Of a stretch of DNA of 64,000 bases, positions 38,101-45,589 are shown piece after piece; the stretch's first letter is position 1, and each line of letters begins with the position of its first letter. Source of the DNA: SIG437 sp045648985 (GTDB lineage Bacteria > Bacillota > Clostridia > UBA1381 > UBA9506); the NCBI GenBank assembly GCA_045648985.1, contig JAZROZ010000002.1:1-64000 (forward strand), written 5' to 3'. Position numbers and translations under genes: made by a program. The notes below the pieces were generated by a model. That model saw only the letters and a list, made by a program, of their open reading frames with translations, made no database searches and was not told the origin of the DNA.

Positions 38101-38275
38101 TAATGCAAGCTCAGCTGCCGTTGCTGTATGTGAAAAGAAAGCAGACGGAACATACGATATAACATATGGTATGCCACTTGCTGTTATTATGGATGAAGAT
38201 GTCATCGTGGCAGTACGTGGCGGCTATCAGGCAGTACTTACACAAATATTTGTATTCCGTGACAACAGTCAGTAG
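35198..38275 (+). CDS. SLH-domain surface protein with long beta-rich tail
   Basis: A 1025-residue exported protein. The signal peptide (1-26, near VSADA) is followed by a beta-rich domain at about 27-155 that recalls the N-termini of the beta-helix paralogues (KVSLPYLSGALKLSYRTA). Three SLH-like repeats follow at about 165-330; the second is clearest (YKMGIIKGDTEGNFRPTSFI). The remaining 700 residues are beta-rich and repetitive in style (AVWIDHVSRIIQVGAI, TGKITKLENGKYTIDGKEY), like the tail of the SLH protein at 18807. Internal rather than terminal SLH repeats are less common. AAAGGAAGGGG precedes the ATG. The next gene starts 20 bp later. Confidence 0.8.
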   Translation: MKRIYALLIVFIMILQPCVFNVSADADLVTKNGMQYSVGNPYSEDAANNLAMVRATHPIGWKVSLPYLSGALKLSYRTATSESGILNIRLGSSTGEIIGSLETDKIAKGWETYTNIISFDYPITGEQEVWIAPAKGTIGPGGAHWIVELTFLEYDASTSFGKFEIKDAFNDIADDANRHEINLLTQLGLFDSTAEAFDAARPMTRVEFVSILGELINAKMYKTEESPFGDVEAGSKDADLLSGLYKMGIIKGDTEGNFRPTSFITPAEAAKVCTNALGYEAFGGSMNTVLDLANSLDLFDGIKFTNRVTKSQAAKLFYNLLLTDYLAASQMTNTNVVYNPTKNFLEKSTEYKHSKGVMTANSRTKLYKAQKSEGIKIDGVSYKVPDLMQADFLGAKCEFFYHEEDGEYVLDAISPLPKVKWSYVESTTAIRFDVISESKIKYTKLSDDEEFEYELDSKTAIIYNGTALSKSLVSLISDVSAFEGALTLIDNNGDGILEAVWIDHVSRIIQVGAISNGRIKDELTTVSSEKIYNTTDKDFVLFVGDKAGLIEELAIDGILTIYESSDTGKDKYVRAVAGNNSVTGKITKLENGKYTIDGKEYRALDFCIDDIYVGQYATFMLDNHDFIVAFEEGDASEVKMGLYLAYDNLGPSSLSPVATIKLLTDNGIEKLEIAPKVVADGFDVKKVDDFYNGVDGQFTGISHVQTKTPVLYSLNSSGQISMIDTINDGAKDRNDQLLNLMDTPDANPVNSKLTGTYKLQSGVLLQDGSGSKPRYGMNSAVKVFAINSQNKEEDYKVSTGYTYTSDSSTLALYSIKYSSMVADIIVTENHATVNNISTAPFLVDYIADGLDDDGNVVKFIYGFSNAAEVTYAVNADSYSMDATFKALIDSLKKGDLVRPFVTNNKITDMELIYNPAETASARFNTAASGTTGGSPLILLYEFDEVDGTFLQLGLLGEVGGERTQTRVCNASSAAVAVCEKKADGTYDITYGMPLAVIMDEDVIVAVRGGYQAVLTQIFVFRDNSQ

Positions 38276-38295
38276 AAAGGGGAAAGTGATAATTT

Positions 38296-40101
38296 ATGAG
38301 AAAAATATTTGCTATGTTAGTTGCTATGCTGCTCATTATGAATATGTTATTCACTACAGCCTTTGCTACAGGAAATATTACTATAGATACTCCTGTTTTT
38401 GATAGTGATACAAAAACATACACAATAAGCGGTGTTGTAAATTCCACACGTAACAGAATCCCTATGACACTTATTGTTAAGCATCAAGACGGAACTGTCC
38501 TTGACGTAGTTGAAACTTTGGCAACAGAACGAATCACAAACGGAGTTAAATTTACTTTTGGTGCAGTAGGCATAAGTCCTTTAGTATTATCAGGTAATGT
38601 GACATTTGAGGTTGTTGCAGCATACCTTAACTATTCTGGAACTGCTACAGATTACTATAACGGTGTTGACCAATACTATACTGCATTAAAAACAGTTAAA
38701 GATGCAATAGATAATGCGGGCGGTGTAATAAACAGCACAAATGAAAATGCCTTAAAAACTGCAATAAACACTACAAAAGCTGTTTTAGGCGTAGATGAGG
38801 CAGCACTGTTAGCTTTAACAGATGATGCGGCTTCATTTAGTGATTCACAATCCATTGCTTTAAGAAACCTTTTCCTCTTAGCTCTTGATCTTCCCACAGG
38901 AGCTAGTGATGCAGATTGCTATGACGCTCCAGAAGAGTGTGAGCAAATTGCCGCTCAGGTTGAGGTGTATCAGGATAGATTCAAAGAGGCTATTGTACTT
39001 GGTAGCTTCTTTGAAGCTTCCACATCTCAGGCTTTAAAGAGCTGGTATGATGCAAACAAGGTAAAATATAGCTTAGAAACTACAGAAACAGCAGTTGATG
39101 ATACAAAGCTTATTACATATTTTGAGGAAGCAATCCTTGCCGATGCATTTGCTTCAAGAAAAGATAATATCAGATTTGTAAGCACAATGGCAGAACTGAA
39201 TTATGAGATGAAAAAACAAGCAGTTCTGCAGATTATCGAAGACTCAGGTCAGGATGCCGTAAGTCGTGTGCTTACAGAGCTTGGTCCGATGCTTTCAAAT
39301 GTTAATGATGCAAACGGACTAAATCCCGTAAGTGTTAACTATTATTTATGGAATAATCTCTCAGCAGACGACAAAAGTACAGTTTGTGTTAATCTGGCAA
39401 GAAGGGATTATGCAGATATCTATTCGTTTATCAATGATGTAAATCTTGAAATTAACAATAGACTATTAAATAACACTCCACCTGTTTATGAAGAAACTAC
39501 CACAACAGACAGAGGAAATGGCGGGTCATCAAGACCTGTTGCCGTTCCGATTGAAACTGTGGAAACTGCTCCCGTTATGGAATTTAAAGATATCGGTCAT
39601 GTTGCCTGGGCCGAGACGCCTATCAGATATCTCTATTCAAATGGTATCATAACAGGCAGAAGTGAAGACACATTTGACCCTGATAATAAGGTAACAAGAG
39701 CTGAGCTTGCAAAAATGCTCGTGCTTGGCTTTGGACTTAAAGGAGATAGCGGTGCAAGCTTTAGCGATGTTCCGTCAGGTGCATGGTATGCAGAGTACGT
39801 AAAGGCTGCGGCAGCAAACGGTTTGATTTTAGGTGACGATAGCGGCAGATTTAATCCAAATCAGCCTGTTTCAAGACAGGATGCAGCAGTTATGATGTAT
39901 CGTGCAATCAAATTAGACTCACAGGCAGAAGCTGCTGATTTTGAAGATTATTCTAAAATCTCATCATATGCCCGTGATGCAATAGACTATATGTACGAGC
40001 AAGGTATAGTCGGCGGTGTTGGCGATGGTTATTTCGCTCCGCTTGCAAACGTTACAAGAGCACAGTCAGCAAAAATGCTATATATGCTTTTGATAAACTA
40101 A
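38296..40101 (+). CDS. SLH-domain surface protein with helical middle region
   Basis: A 601-residue exported protein. The signal peptide (1-24, near AFA) is followed by a beta domain at about 25-120 and a predominantly alpha-helical middle (about 120-390, with FEASTSQALKSWYDANKVKY and MAELNYEMKKQAVLQIIED). A short polar linker (TTTDRGNGGSSRP) leads to three C-terminal SLH repeats from about residue 425, ending at the last residue (GIITGRSEDTFDPDNKVTRA, LILGDDSGRFNPNQPVSRQD, GIVGGVGDGYFAPLANVTRA). The SLH triplet should dock on wall polymer. It begins 20 bp after the previous SLH gene and is closed by the terminator at 40124-40162, ending the secreted-protein run. Confidence 0.85.
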   Translation: MRKIFAMLVAMLLIMNMLFTTAFATGNITIDTPVFDSDTKTYTISGVVNSTRNRIPMTLIVKHQDGTVLDVVETLATERITNGVKFTFGAVGISPLVLSGNVTFEVVAAYLNYSGTATDYYNGVDQYYTALKTVKDAIDNAGGVINSTNENALKTAINTTKAVLGVDEAALLALTDDAASFSDSQSIALRNLFLLALDLPTGASDADCYDAPEECEQIAAQVEVYQDRFKEAIVLGSFFEASTSQALKSWYDANKVKYSLETTETAVDDTKLITYFEEAILADAFASRKDNIRFVSTMAELNYEMKKQAVLQIIEDSGQDAVSRVLTELGPMLSNVNDANGLNPVSVNYYLWNNLSADDKSTVCVNLARRDYADIYSFINDVNLEINNRLLNNTPPVYEETTTTDRGNGGSSRPVAVPIETVETAPVMEFKDIGHVAWAETPIRYLYSNGIITGRSEDTFDPDNKVTRAELAKMLVLGFGLKGDSGASFSDVPSGAWYAEYVKAAAANGLILGDDSGRFNPNQPVSRQDAAVMMYRAIKLDSQAEAADFEDYSKISSYARDAIDYMYEQGIVGGVGDGYFAPLANVTRAQSAKMLYMLLIN

Positions 40102-40123
40102 ATTAATATTTATTCAAAACTAA

Positions 40124-40162
40124 AAAGGTAGATACACGGTGGTTTTCCATGTATCTACCTTT
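40124..40162. terminator. Bidirectional terminator between the SLH gene and metG
   Basis: A 13-bp perfect stem (40124-40136 with 40150-40162) has an A-rich left flank and a T-rich right flank. It can end the plus-strand SLH gene and the convergent metG transcript. Confidence 0.88.
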
Positions 40163-40186
40163 ATTTTATATTGTCTAAACCAAACG

Positions 40187-42121
40187 TTAGCTTATTACTG
40201 TTCCGTCTGCAATGTCTTTATCAAGTGTCAGTACCGATAAGTCTTTTTTGCCTGCGGCAGCGAGTACCATACCTTCTGATAATACTCCGCGAAGCTTAAC
40301 AGGTTTTAGGTTTGTAATAACTGCAACCTTTTTGCCTACAAATTCTTCAGGAGAGTAGTTTTTAGCAATTCCCGACACAATCTGTCTTGTTTCATCACCT
40401 ATTTTAATCTGCGAAACCAAAAGCTTATCTGAACCTTCAACTCTTTCTGCTTTCAAAACAAGTCCTACTTTTATCTGGAGCTTGGCAAAATCTTCGATAG
40501 AAATGAAGTTTTCACTATCAGCAGGGTTTTCATCTGCTTTCTTTTCTTCTTCTTTTTTAGTCGTATTTTTGGCTTCGATTTCTTCTAAAAGCTTCTTTTC
40601 ATCAAGCCTTGCAAATAAAACCTGAGCATCGCCAACAAAAGAGCCTGCCTCAGTCTTACCAAAATCTGAAATGCTCTCAAAGCCTTGCTCTTTAGCATTA
40701 ATCTGCGCAAAAATGCTTTGGGCAGTTTCAGGCATAAACGGCTTTAACATAACGGCAATAATTCTGATTGACTCAATAAGGTTATAAAGTACACCGCCTA
40801 AACGTTCTTTTTGTGATTCATCTTTAGCTAATGTCCAGGGAGTTGTTTCGTCAATATATTTGTTTGAGCGACGGCAAAGCGTAAAGATTTCAGAAAGCGC
40901 ATCTGCTGTATGGAATGAATCCATTTTGTTTTTGTAATTTTCCACGCATTCTTTAGCACAAGCAATCAAATCATCGTCAAACTCGCCGGCATATTTCGGC
41001 ATGATAGCGCCGTCAAAATACTTCTTGCTCATCGCAACTGTTCTGTTGACGAGATTTCCAAGATTGTTTGCTAAATCTGCATTATAGCGGTTTATGATAT
41101 TTTCATAAGAGATTGTTCCGTCTTGTGCATATGGCATTTCAGCTAAAAGATAATATCTTATTGCATCAACACCAAACTGATTAACCAAATCATCAGCATA
41201 AAGCACGTTTCCGCGAGATTTGCTCATCTTGTCAATGCCTGAAAGAAGCCACGGATGACCAAAAATCTGTTTTGGCAGAGGCTCACCAAGTGCCATGAGC
41301 ATAATCGGCCAGTAAATTGTGTGGAAACGGAGAATATCTTTGCCTATGATGTGAACGTCAGCCGGCCAGTATTTTTCATAAAGCTCGCCCTTTTTGTCAG
41401 GAGAGTAGCCGAGTGCCGTGATATAGTTTGAAAGAGCATCTATCCATACGTAAATAACGTGTTTTTCATCAAATGTAACAGGAATTCCCCACGTAAAAGA
41501 TGTTCTAGAAACGCATAAATCCTGAAGTCCCGGCTTTAAGAAGTTATTAATCATTTCCTTTTTTCTGCTCTCAGGCTGAATAAAATCAGGATTTTCTTCA
41601 ATATGCTTTAAGAGTCTGTCCTGATATTTACTCATTTTAAAGAAATATGCTTCTTCCTTTGTTTTCTTAACTTCACGTCCGCAGTCAGGACATTTGCCGT
41701 CAACAAGCTGAGTTTCAGTAAAGAACGATTCACAAGGTACGCAGTATAATCCCTCATATTCGCCTTTGTAAATATCACCCTGCTCATAGAGCTTTTTAAA
41801 GATTTTCTGAACACTGTCAACGTGATAATCGTCAGTTGTTCTGATGAATTTATTATAATCTGTGTTCATCAAATCCCAGATAGTGCGTATTTCACCGGCA
41901 ACACCGTCAACATATTCTTTCGGTGATACACCGGTCTCTTTTGCAATTTCTTCGATTTTCTGTCCGTGCTCATCTGTACCCGTTAAAAAATATACATCAA
42001 AGCCCTGCATCTTTTTATATCGTGCGATAGCATCAGTTAAAACAATTTCATAAGTATTTCCAATATGTGGTTTTCGCGATGTGTATGCAATCGCAGTAGT
42101 TATATAAAACTTTTCTTTCAT
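40187..42121 (-). CDS. metG: Methionyl-tRNA synthetase
   Basis: A 644-residue class I aminoacyl-tRNA synthetase that charges tRNA-Met. The HIGH-type motif is KPHIGNTYE near the N-terminus, the KMSKS loop is DKMSKSRGNVLY, and the zinc knuckle has C-x2-C pairs (CVPCESFF and CPDCGREV). The anticodon-binding helical domain follows, then a charged linker rich in Lys and Glu (about 530-560), then a C-terminal EMAPII/Trbp111-like tRNA-binding domain (VGLVLKAERVEGSDKLLV). The start at 42121 has GGAGG nine bases ahead; an in-frame ATG six codons earlier would include that site. It is transcribed away from the 6S RNA gene, sharing a short intergenic region. Confidence 0.96.
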   Translation of the reverse strand: MKEKFYITTAIAYTSRKPHIGNTYEIVLTDAIARYKKMQGFDVYFLTGTDEHGQKIEEIAKETGVSPKEYVDGVAGEIRTIWDLMNTDYNKFIRTTDDYHVDSVQKIFKKLYEQGDIYKGEYEGLYCVPCESFFTETQLVDGKCPDCGREVKKTKEEAYFFKMSKYQDRLLKHIEENPDFIQPESRKKEMINNFLKPGLQDLCVSRTSFTWGIPVTFDEKHVIYVWIDALSNYITALGYSPDKKGELYEKYWPADVHIIGKDILRFHTIYWPIMLMALGEPLPKQIFGHPWLLSGIDKMSKSRGNVLYADDLVNQFGVDAIRYYLLAEMPYAQDGTISYENIINRYNADLANNLGNLVNRTVAMSKKYFDGAIMPKYAGEFDDDLIACAKECVENYKNKMDSFHTADALSEIFTLCRRSNKYIDETTPWTLAKDESQKERLGGVLYNLIESIRIIAVMLKPFMPETAQSIFAQINAKEQGFESISDFGKTEAGSFVGDAQVLFARLDEKKLLEEIEAKNTTKKEEEKKADENPADSENFISIEDFAKLQIKVGLVLKAERVEGSDKLLVSQIKIGDETRQIVSGIAKNYSPEEFVGKKVAVITNLKPVKLRGVLSEGMVLAAAGKKDLSVLTLDKDIADGTVIS

Positions 42122-42227
42122 GTAAATTCGCCTCCGCATTACATAATCTATATTATAATATCACATTTTCGTGTAAAAGAAAAGTGTTTTAACAGGAATT
42201 TAATAAAAATTTTTATTACGTTTTTTA

Positions 42228-42256
42228 TTGATAATATAAACATATCGTGGTATAAT
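42228..42256 (+). promoter_or_regulatory. Promoter of the 6S RNA gene
   Basis: TTGATA (42228-42233) and a perfect TATAAT (42251-42256) are spaced by 17 bp. The RNA would start near 42263, at the base of the long terminal stem. Confidence 0.87.
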
Positions 42257-42261
42257 AAAAA

Positions 42262-42458
42262 TACATCCTGCGATGTACGTGATATACGATTTTTAATTTA
42301 CCAACACTTTTAATAAGGGAATTCGAGTTCGGCTGCGGCATATACGCCCCCCTTTTATAAGGCCAGGGGACATATAAAACAGCTGACAGAGTACCCACCT
42401 GCTTATGCAGGTAAAAATTAATCGTAAATACACGGCATGGCGGGATTATTAATTTTTT
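42262..42458 (+). ncRNA. ssrS: 6S RNA
   Basis: There is no open frame, yet the two ends pair over about 30 bases: roughly 42264-42300 with 42411-42446 (ATCCTGCGATG against CATGGCGGGAT, then CGTGATATACGAT against ATCGTAAATACACG). That long closing stem around an open central bubble is the 6S RNA fold. The 3' side holds GTACCCACCTG followed by a small hairpin (ACCTGCTTATGCAGGT), a pattern I associate with 6S RNAs, and the 5' side carries GGCCAGGGGAC. 6S RNA binds the sigma-A RNA polymerase holoenzyme by mimicking an open promoter. The length, about 190 bases, is typical. The promoter lies just upstream. Family assignment is from structure and motif memory, not a search. Confidence 0.75.
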
Positions 42459-42470
42459 GGGATATAAAAA

Positions 42471-42509
42471 GGAACTGTAGCAAAATGAATTTCATTTTGC
42501 TACAGTTCC
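42471..42509 (-). terminator. Sigma/anti-sigma operon terminator, dispersed hairpin element copy 2
   Basis: A perfect 19-bp inverted repeat (42471-42489 with 42491-42509) has a T-rich minus-strand flank, so it should terminate the minus-strand anti-sigma transcript. The sequence is nearly the same as the element at 7131-7170, but GAGCTG/CAGCTC there is GAACTG/CAGTTC here, a paired change that keeps the stem. Confidence 0.85.
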
Positions 42510-42518
42510 TTTAAATGT

Positions 42519-43556
42519 TTAGTTCAGAATTATATATCTTTTTGAAACTTCTTTGTCAATCGCACTAAGCTCATTTTTAATGCTAGCGGCATCACCGACT
42601 CCATTCTGGAGATTAGCCGTAAGCTCTGCATATTTTACCGTTTTGCTTTCTTTTGCAATAGAAACAGAAGCACCCATCGCATCAAGTTTACCTAAAACAC
42701 TTTGATATTCTGAAGCAGAAAGGACATAATTTCCGTTTTCAAAAGTATATCCTGAAAGCATCTGTTTAGCTAAAGCACTATCACCATCTTTAGTTGTAAC
42801 TATCGCAACAACCTTAACCTTTTCAGGAACGTTTACTGTAGCAACAGGTGCTGCAGGCGGTGTAGTGGATGCAGCTTCAACTGTTGGAGCAGGCTCGGTA
42901 ACACTTTCAGCTATTGCGATTGCCGTATTTTCTGTTTCGCCCACTAAAACCGGCTCATTTTCTGTGTTTATATTGTTATCTTGAACTTCTGTATTCTGCG
43001 TGTCAGAAAATAATCTTTTAAAAAAGGACGGTTGTTTCTGCTCGGTAGTTGTATTTTTCTTAGCCTGCTCGTTTTCCTTTGGCTTTGGAGCAGCCTCCAT
43101 ATTCGTTTCCTCTGAAAGCGAAATAACATCTTCTGTTTTCACTTCATCTTCTGCATCCGGTGCATATTCAGGCGATATGGTTGAAACTGAAATGTAGTCA
43201 ATTTCATTTTCTGTTTTATCTTTAATAGTGTTAAATGACACTACTGAAATAGCAATAACTGCAGCTGCTGAAAGAACTGAAAGAGAGCCTTTGCTAAATT
43301 TCGCAAGACCGACACGGCGTTGTTTTTTTCTTTCAACAAGCAAATTCTGATGTAATTTGGAGTCAAAGTCATCGGAAACCTCGATAGCAGGGAGTTCTGC
43401 CTGCATAGCGATAATAGACTTCAAAAAATCCAGTTCACTTTGGCATTCTGCACATTCTTTTAAATGCTTGTCGATAGCGTTTGTTTCTAATTGATTAGTC
43501 ATATTATCTAAATATGTATCTAATTTTTCTCTTACTTGTTTGCAAGTATAATTCAT
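42519..43556 (-). CDS. Anti-sigma factor with zinc-finger domain and long extracellular region
   Basis: A 345-residue single-pass membrane protein. The N-terminal 50 residues are a ZAS/zf-HC2 anti-sigma domain with the HLKECAEC motif (H-x3-C-x2-C) that binds the partner sigma factor. A transmembrane helix follows at about residues 90-108 (SVLSAAAVIAISVVSF). The outside part begins with a low-complexity Glu/Thr/Pro/Ala region (to about 245) and ends in a compact domain (VKVVAIVTTKDGDSALAKQ). I do not recognise that sensor domain. The sigma gene ends 35 bp upstream, so they form an operon that ends at the hairpin at 42471-42509. The signal sensed is unknown. Confidence 0.85.
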   Translation of the reverse strand: MNYTCKQVREKLDTYLDNMTNQLETNAIDKHLKECAECQSELDFLKSIIAMQAELPAIEVSDDFDSKLHQNLLVERKKQRRVGLAKFSKGSLSVLSAAAVIAISVVSFNTIKDKTENEIDYISVSTISPEYAPDAEDEVKTEDVISLSEETNMEAAPKPKENEQAKKNTTTEQKQPSFFKRLFSDTQNTEVQDNNINTENEPVLVGETENTAIAIAESVTEPAPTVEAASTTPPAAPVATVNVPEKVKVVAIVTTKDGDSALAKQMLSGYTFENGNYVLSASEYQSVLGKLDAMGASVSIAKESKTVKYAELTANLQNGVGDAASIKNELSAIDKEVSKRYIILN

Positions 43557-43591
43557 GCATTATGCCTCCCTTCAATGATTTAGACGAAGTT

Positions 43592-44164
43592 TTAAACAAA
43601 AAGTTCCCTGTCTTTTTCTAAAAATTTTCTTAAATTACTTCTTGCTCTGTTAATACGCGATTTAACGGTTCCTATTGTAGTTTCCGTTGCCTGTGCAATT
43701 TCATCATAAGACAGGCCGTGAATATCACGAAGACTGACTGCAATTTTCTGGTCGTCTTCCAATTTTTCCATCGCAGAATTTAAAGCGTCAAGAGCTGCTT
43801 TTTTCTTGGCAGCAAGCTCAGGTGAATATGTGTCATCTGCAATCTGGATTTCATATTCTCCGTCAGGTGTCGTTTGACTAAGACTTACGTTTGTTGTGTT
43901 TTTTTCTTTTCTTAACTGGTCAAGGCAAACATTTGTGGCTATTTTATAAAGCCACGTTTTAAAGGATGAGTTTCCCTGAAACGTTTTAATGGAATTATAT
44001 ACCTTAATATACGTATTCTGGAGGGCATCTTCGGCATCTTCGCGATTATTAAGCAGTCTGAAATTATAATTTAAAAGCTGTTTTGTATATGGTGAAATAA
44101 GCAGCTCAAAAGCATTGATATCGCCTTTTTTGGCTCCTTCTATCAGCAACTGTTCATTTGTCAC
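43592..44164 (-). CDS. ECF-type RNA polymerase sigma factor
   Basis: A 190-residue sigma-70 family factor of the extracytoplasmic-function group. Region 2 spans about residues 20-90 (FRLLNNREDAEDALQNTYIK, then FKTWLYKIATNVCLDQLRK), and region 4 about 125-180 (LRDIHGLSYDEIAQATETTI, GTVKSRINRARSNLRKFL). It is likely held inactive by the anti-sigma protein encoded next. The start is GTG at 44164 with AAGGAGGTG seven bases upstream. It lies 37 bp after the metallophosphoesterase gene. I did not find a clear ECF-type autoregulatory promoter before it, so it may be cotranscribed with that gene. Confidence 0.92.
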   Translation of the reverse strand: MTNEQLLIEGAKKGDINAFELLISPYTKQLLNYNFRLLNNREDAEDALQNTYIKVYNSIKTFQGNSSFKTWLYKIATNVCLDQLRKEKNTTNVSLSQTTPDGEYEIQIADDTYSPELAAKKKAALDALNSAMEKLEDDQKIAVSLRDIHGLSYDEIAQATETTIGTVKSRINRARSNLRKFLEKDRELFV

Positions 44165-44201
44165 TTTAGCCGCACCTCCTTATAGTATAGATTCTTCAAA
44201 T

Positions 44202-44882
44202 TCAGTTTATTTTAATCGGGCAAAACCTAAGATAATCACAAGAAACGAGCTTATATAAAATTCCGTCATGCTCGCCCTGAAATCCTGTTTTAAAACCCTT
44301 GTCATGCAAGTGCCCGTATATACAAGTGCTGACGCCATATTCCTTCATAACCTTAGAAAAGTCAGAATTTATATCGGGCGGGTAGTGGAGCATAACAATA
44401 ATCTTTTCAGGATTTTGCTTTTTTGCCATAGAGAGCGAAAGCGAAAGCCTTGAAAGCTCGCGTGCATAAAGCCTTTCGTCATCAGCCTTAGTGAGATTAT
44501 CAGGATATCCCTTGGTTCCGCATATTGCAATGTTATCGTAAATATAGTATGAATTATGCAAAAACTCAATTGTATTTATATCGTTTTCCTGCAAAAAATT
44601 ATTCATTTTCGTTAAAGTTTCCCACCAATAATCGTGGTTACCTTTTGTAATAATCTTCTTTCCGGGAAGAGAGTCAATAAATTTAAAGTCAGCAAGTGAA
44701 TCATCTAAATACGTTCCCCATGATGAATCACCCGGCATAAGAACAATATCATCATCAGTTATTAGATTTTTCCAGTTTGTTTTCAGGATTTCGGTATAGT
44801 TATCCCAGCTGCTTCCAAAAACGTCCATCGGCTTGTTTACAGAAAAACTGAGATGTAAATCCGATATTGCAAAAATTGCCAT
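44202..44882 (-). CDS. Metallophosphoesterase
   Basis: A 226-residue calcineurin-like phosphoesterase with the expected metal-binding motifs in order: ISDLHLS (DxH) at residues 6-12, GDSSW (GD) at about 51, GNHDYWWETL (GNHD) at about 82, HYPPD and GHLHDKG near the C-terminus. No signal peptide is present. The GNHDYWW form is common in a Firmicutes family of uncharacterised phosphoesterases, so the substrate cannot be named. GGAGAA precedes the ATG. The sigma factor gene follows in the same direction and the ribosomal operon terminator lies upstream. Confidence 0.85.
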   Translation of the reverse strand: MAIFAISDLHLSFSVNKPMDVFGSSWDNYTEILKTNWKNLITDDDIVLMPGDSSWGTYLDDSLADFKFIDSLPGKKIITKGNHDYWWETLTKMNNFLQENDINTIEFLHNSYYIYDNIAICGTKGYPDNLTKADDERLYARELSRLSLSLSMAKKQNPEKIIVMLHYPPDINSDFSKVMKEYGVSTCIYGHLHDKGFKTGFQGEHDGILYKLVSCDYLRFCPIKIN

Positions 44883-44907
44883 TTGTAATTCTCCTGTATG
44901 ATATTAA

Positions 44908-44952
44908 AAAGGTGTTTTTAAAAACGCGGAAAACGAATCTAAAAACACCTTT
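44908..44952 (-). terminator. Terminator of the rplU-prp-rpmA operon
   Basis: A perfect 13-bp stem (44908-44920 with 44940-44952) with a 19-base loop lies 14 bp after the rpmA stop, with a T run at its minus-strand 3' side. Confidence 0.82.
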
Positions 44953-44966
44953 AAGCGACTAATAAA

Positions 44967-45252
44967 TTAAGCAGTTACTTCGTAAACACTAACCTGCTTT
45001 TTATTTTTGCCCTTGCGCTCAAATTTAACCTGGCCGCTTACTAAAGCAAATAATGTATCATCTCCGCCTTTGCCAACGTTAACGCCCGGATGAATTTTTG
45101 TTCCTCTCTGTCTTACTAAGATATTTCCTGCAAGAACAGCCTGTCCGTCTGCTTTCTTAACGCCAAGACGTTTAGCTTCACTGTCACGTCCGTTACGTGT
45201 ACTACCTACACCTTTTTTTATGAGCGAAAAGCTGAATGTCAAATCTGATCAT
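44967..45252 (-). CDS. rpmA: Ribosomal protein L27, with an apparent one-base frameshift after codon 13
   Basis: This encodes 50S subunit protein L27, whose N-terminus reaches toward the peptidyl-transferase centre. The body is clear (KKGVGSTRNGRDSEAKRLGV, RQRGTKIHPGVNVGKGGDDT). The natural start is the ATG at 45252, which overlaps the prp stop (ATGA). It reads MIRFDIQLFAHKK, the Firmicutes extension cleaved by Prp within its LFA site, but a run of seven A at 45215-45221 then throws the frame off; six would restore HKKGVGST. An uninterrupted frame exists only from a TTG at 45242, giving MTFSFSLIKKG and losing the extension. A sequencing or assembly error in the A run is likely; transcriptional or ribosomal slippage is possible. 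Confidence 0.9.
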
Positions 45253-45587
45253 TTGCTGCACCTCCGTTCGATAATAACAATATAATCTCTATATTGTGCT
45301 TCAATGTTTTTTAAAGTTAAATACATACTTTCTGTCAGGACCTTAGCACCATATTCTTCAGTAGAATTCATATTTTTCGGGAGAACGCATTTTAAATATC
45401 CGTCTTTTGTCTTAACCTTAGCATTAAGTCCCAAAACATCTGTTATGCCGTTTGCAGCAGTCATAACTGCACACGTTACAGCGGAGCAGACAATGTCCGT
45501 TCCACGCTCGGAATAACCCGAATGACCTTCTGCTACAAATCCTGAAATAGCATTTTTCTTTTCGTAGAAAATCGTAACCTTAATCAT
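45249..45587 (-). CDS. prp: Ribosomal-processing cysteine protease Prp
   Basis: A 112-residue protease that removes the N-terminal extension of L27, needed for ribosome function in Firmicutes. Visible features are the catalytic His in VAEGHSGYSE (about residue 22) and the catalytic Cys in DIVCSAVTCAVM (about 34), followed by NGITDVLG. It lies between rplU and rpmA, the usual place. The start ATG is 2 bp after the rplU stop, and its stop overlaps the rpmA ATG by ATGA, so translation of the three genes is coupled. Confidence 0.94.
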   Translation of the reverse strand: MIKVTIFYEKKNAISGFVAEGHSGYSERGTDIVCSAVTCAVMTAANGITDVLGLNAKVKTKDGYLKCVLPKNMNSTEEYGAKVLTESMYLTLKNIEAQYRDYIVIIERRCSK

Positions 45588-45589
45588 AA

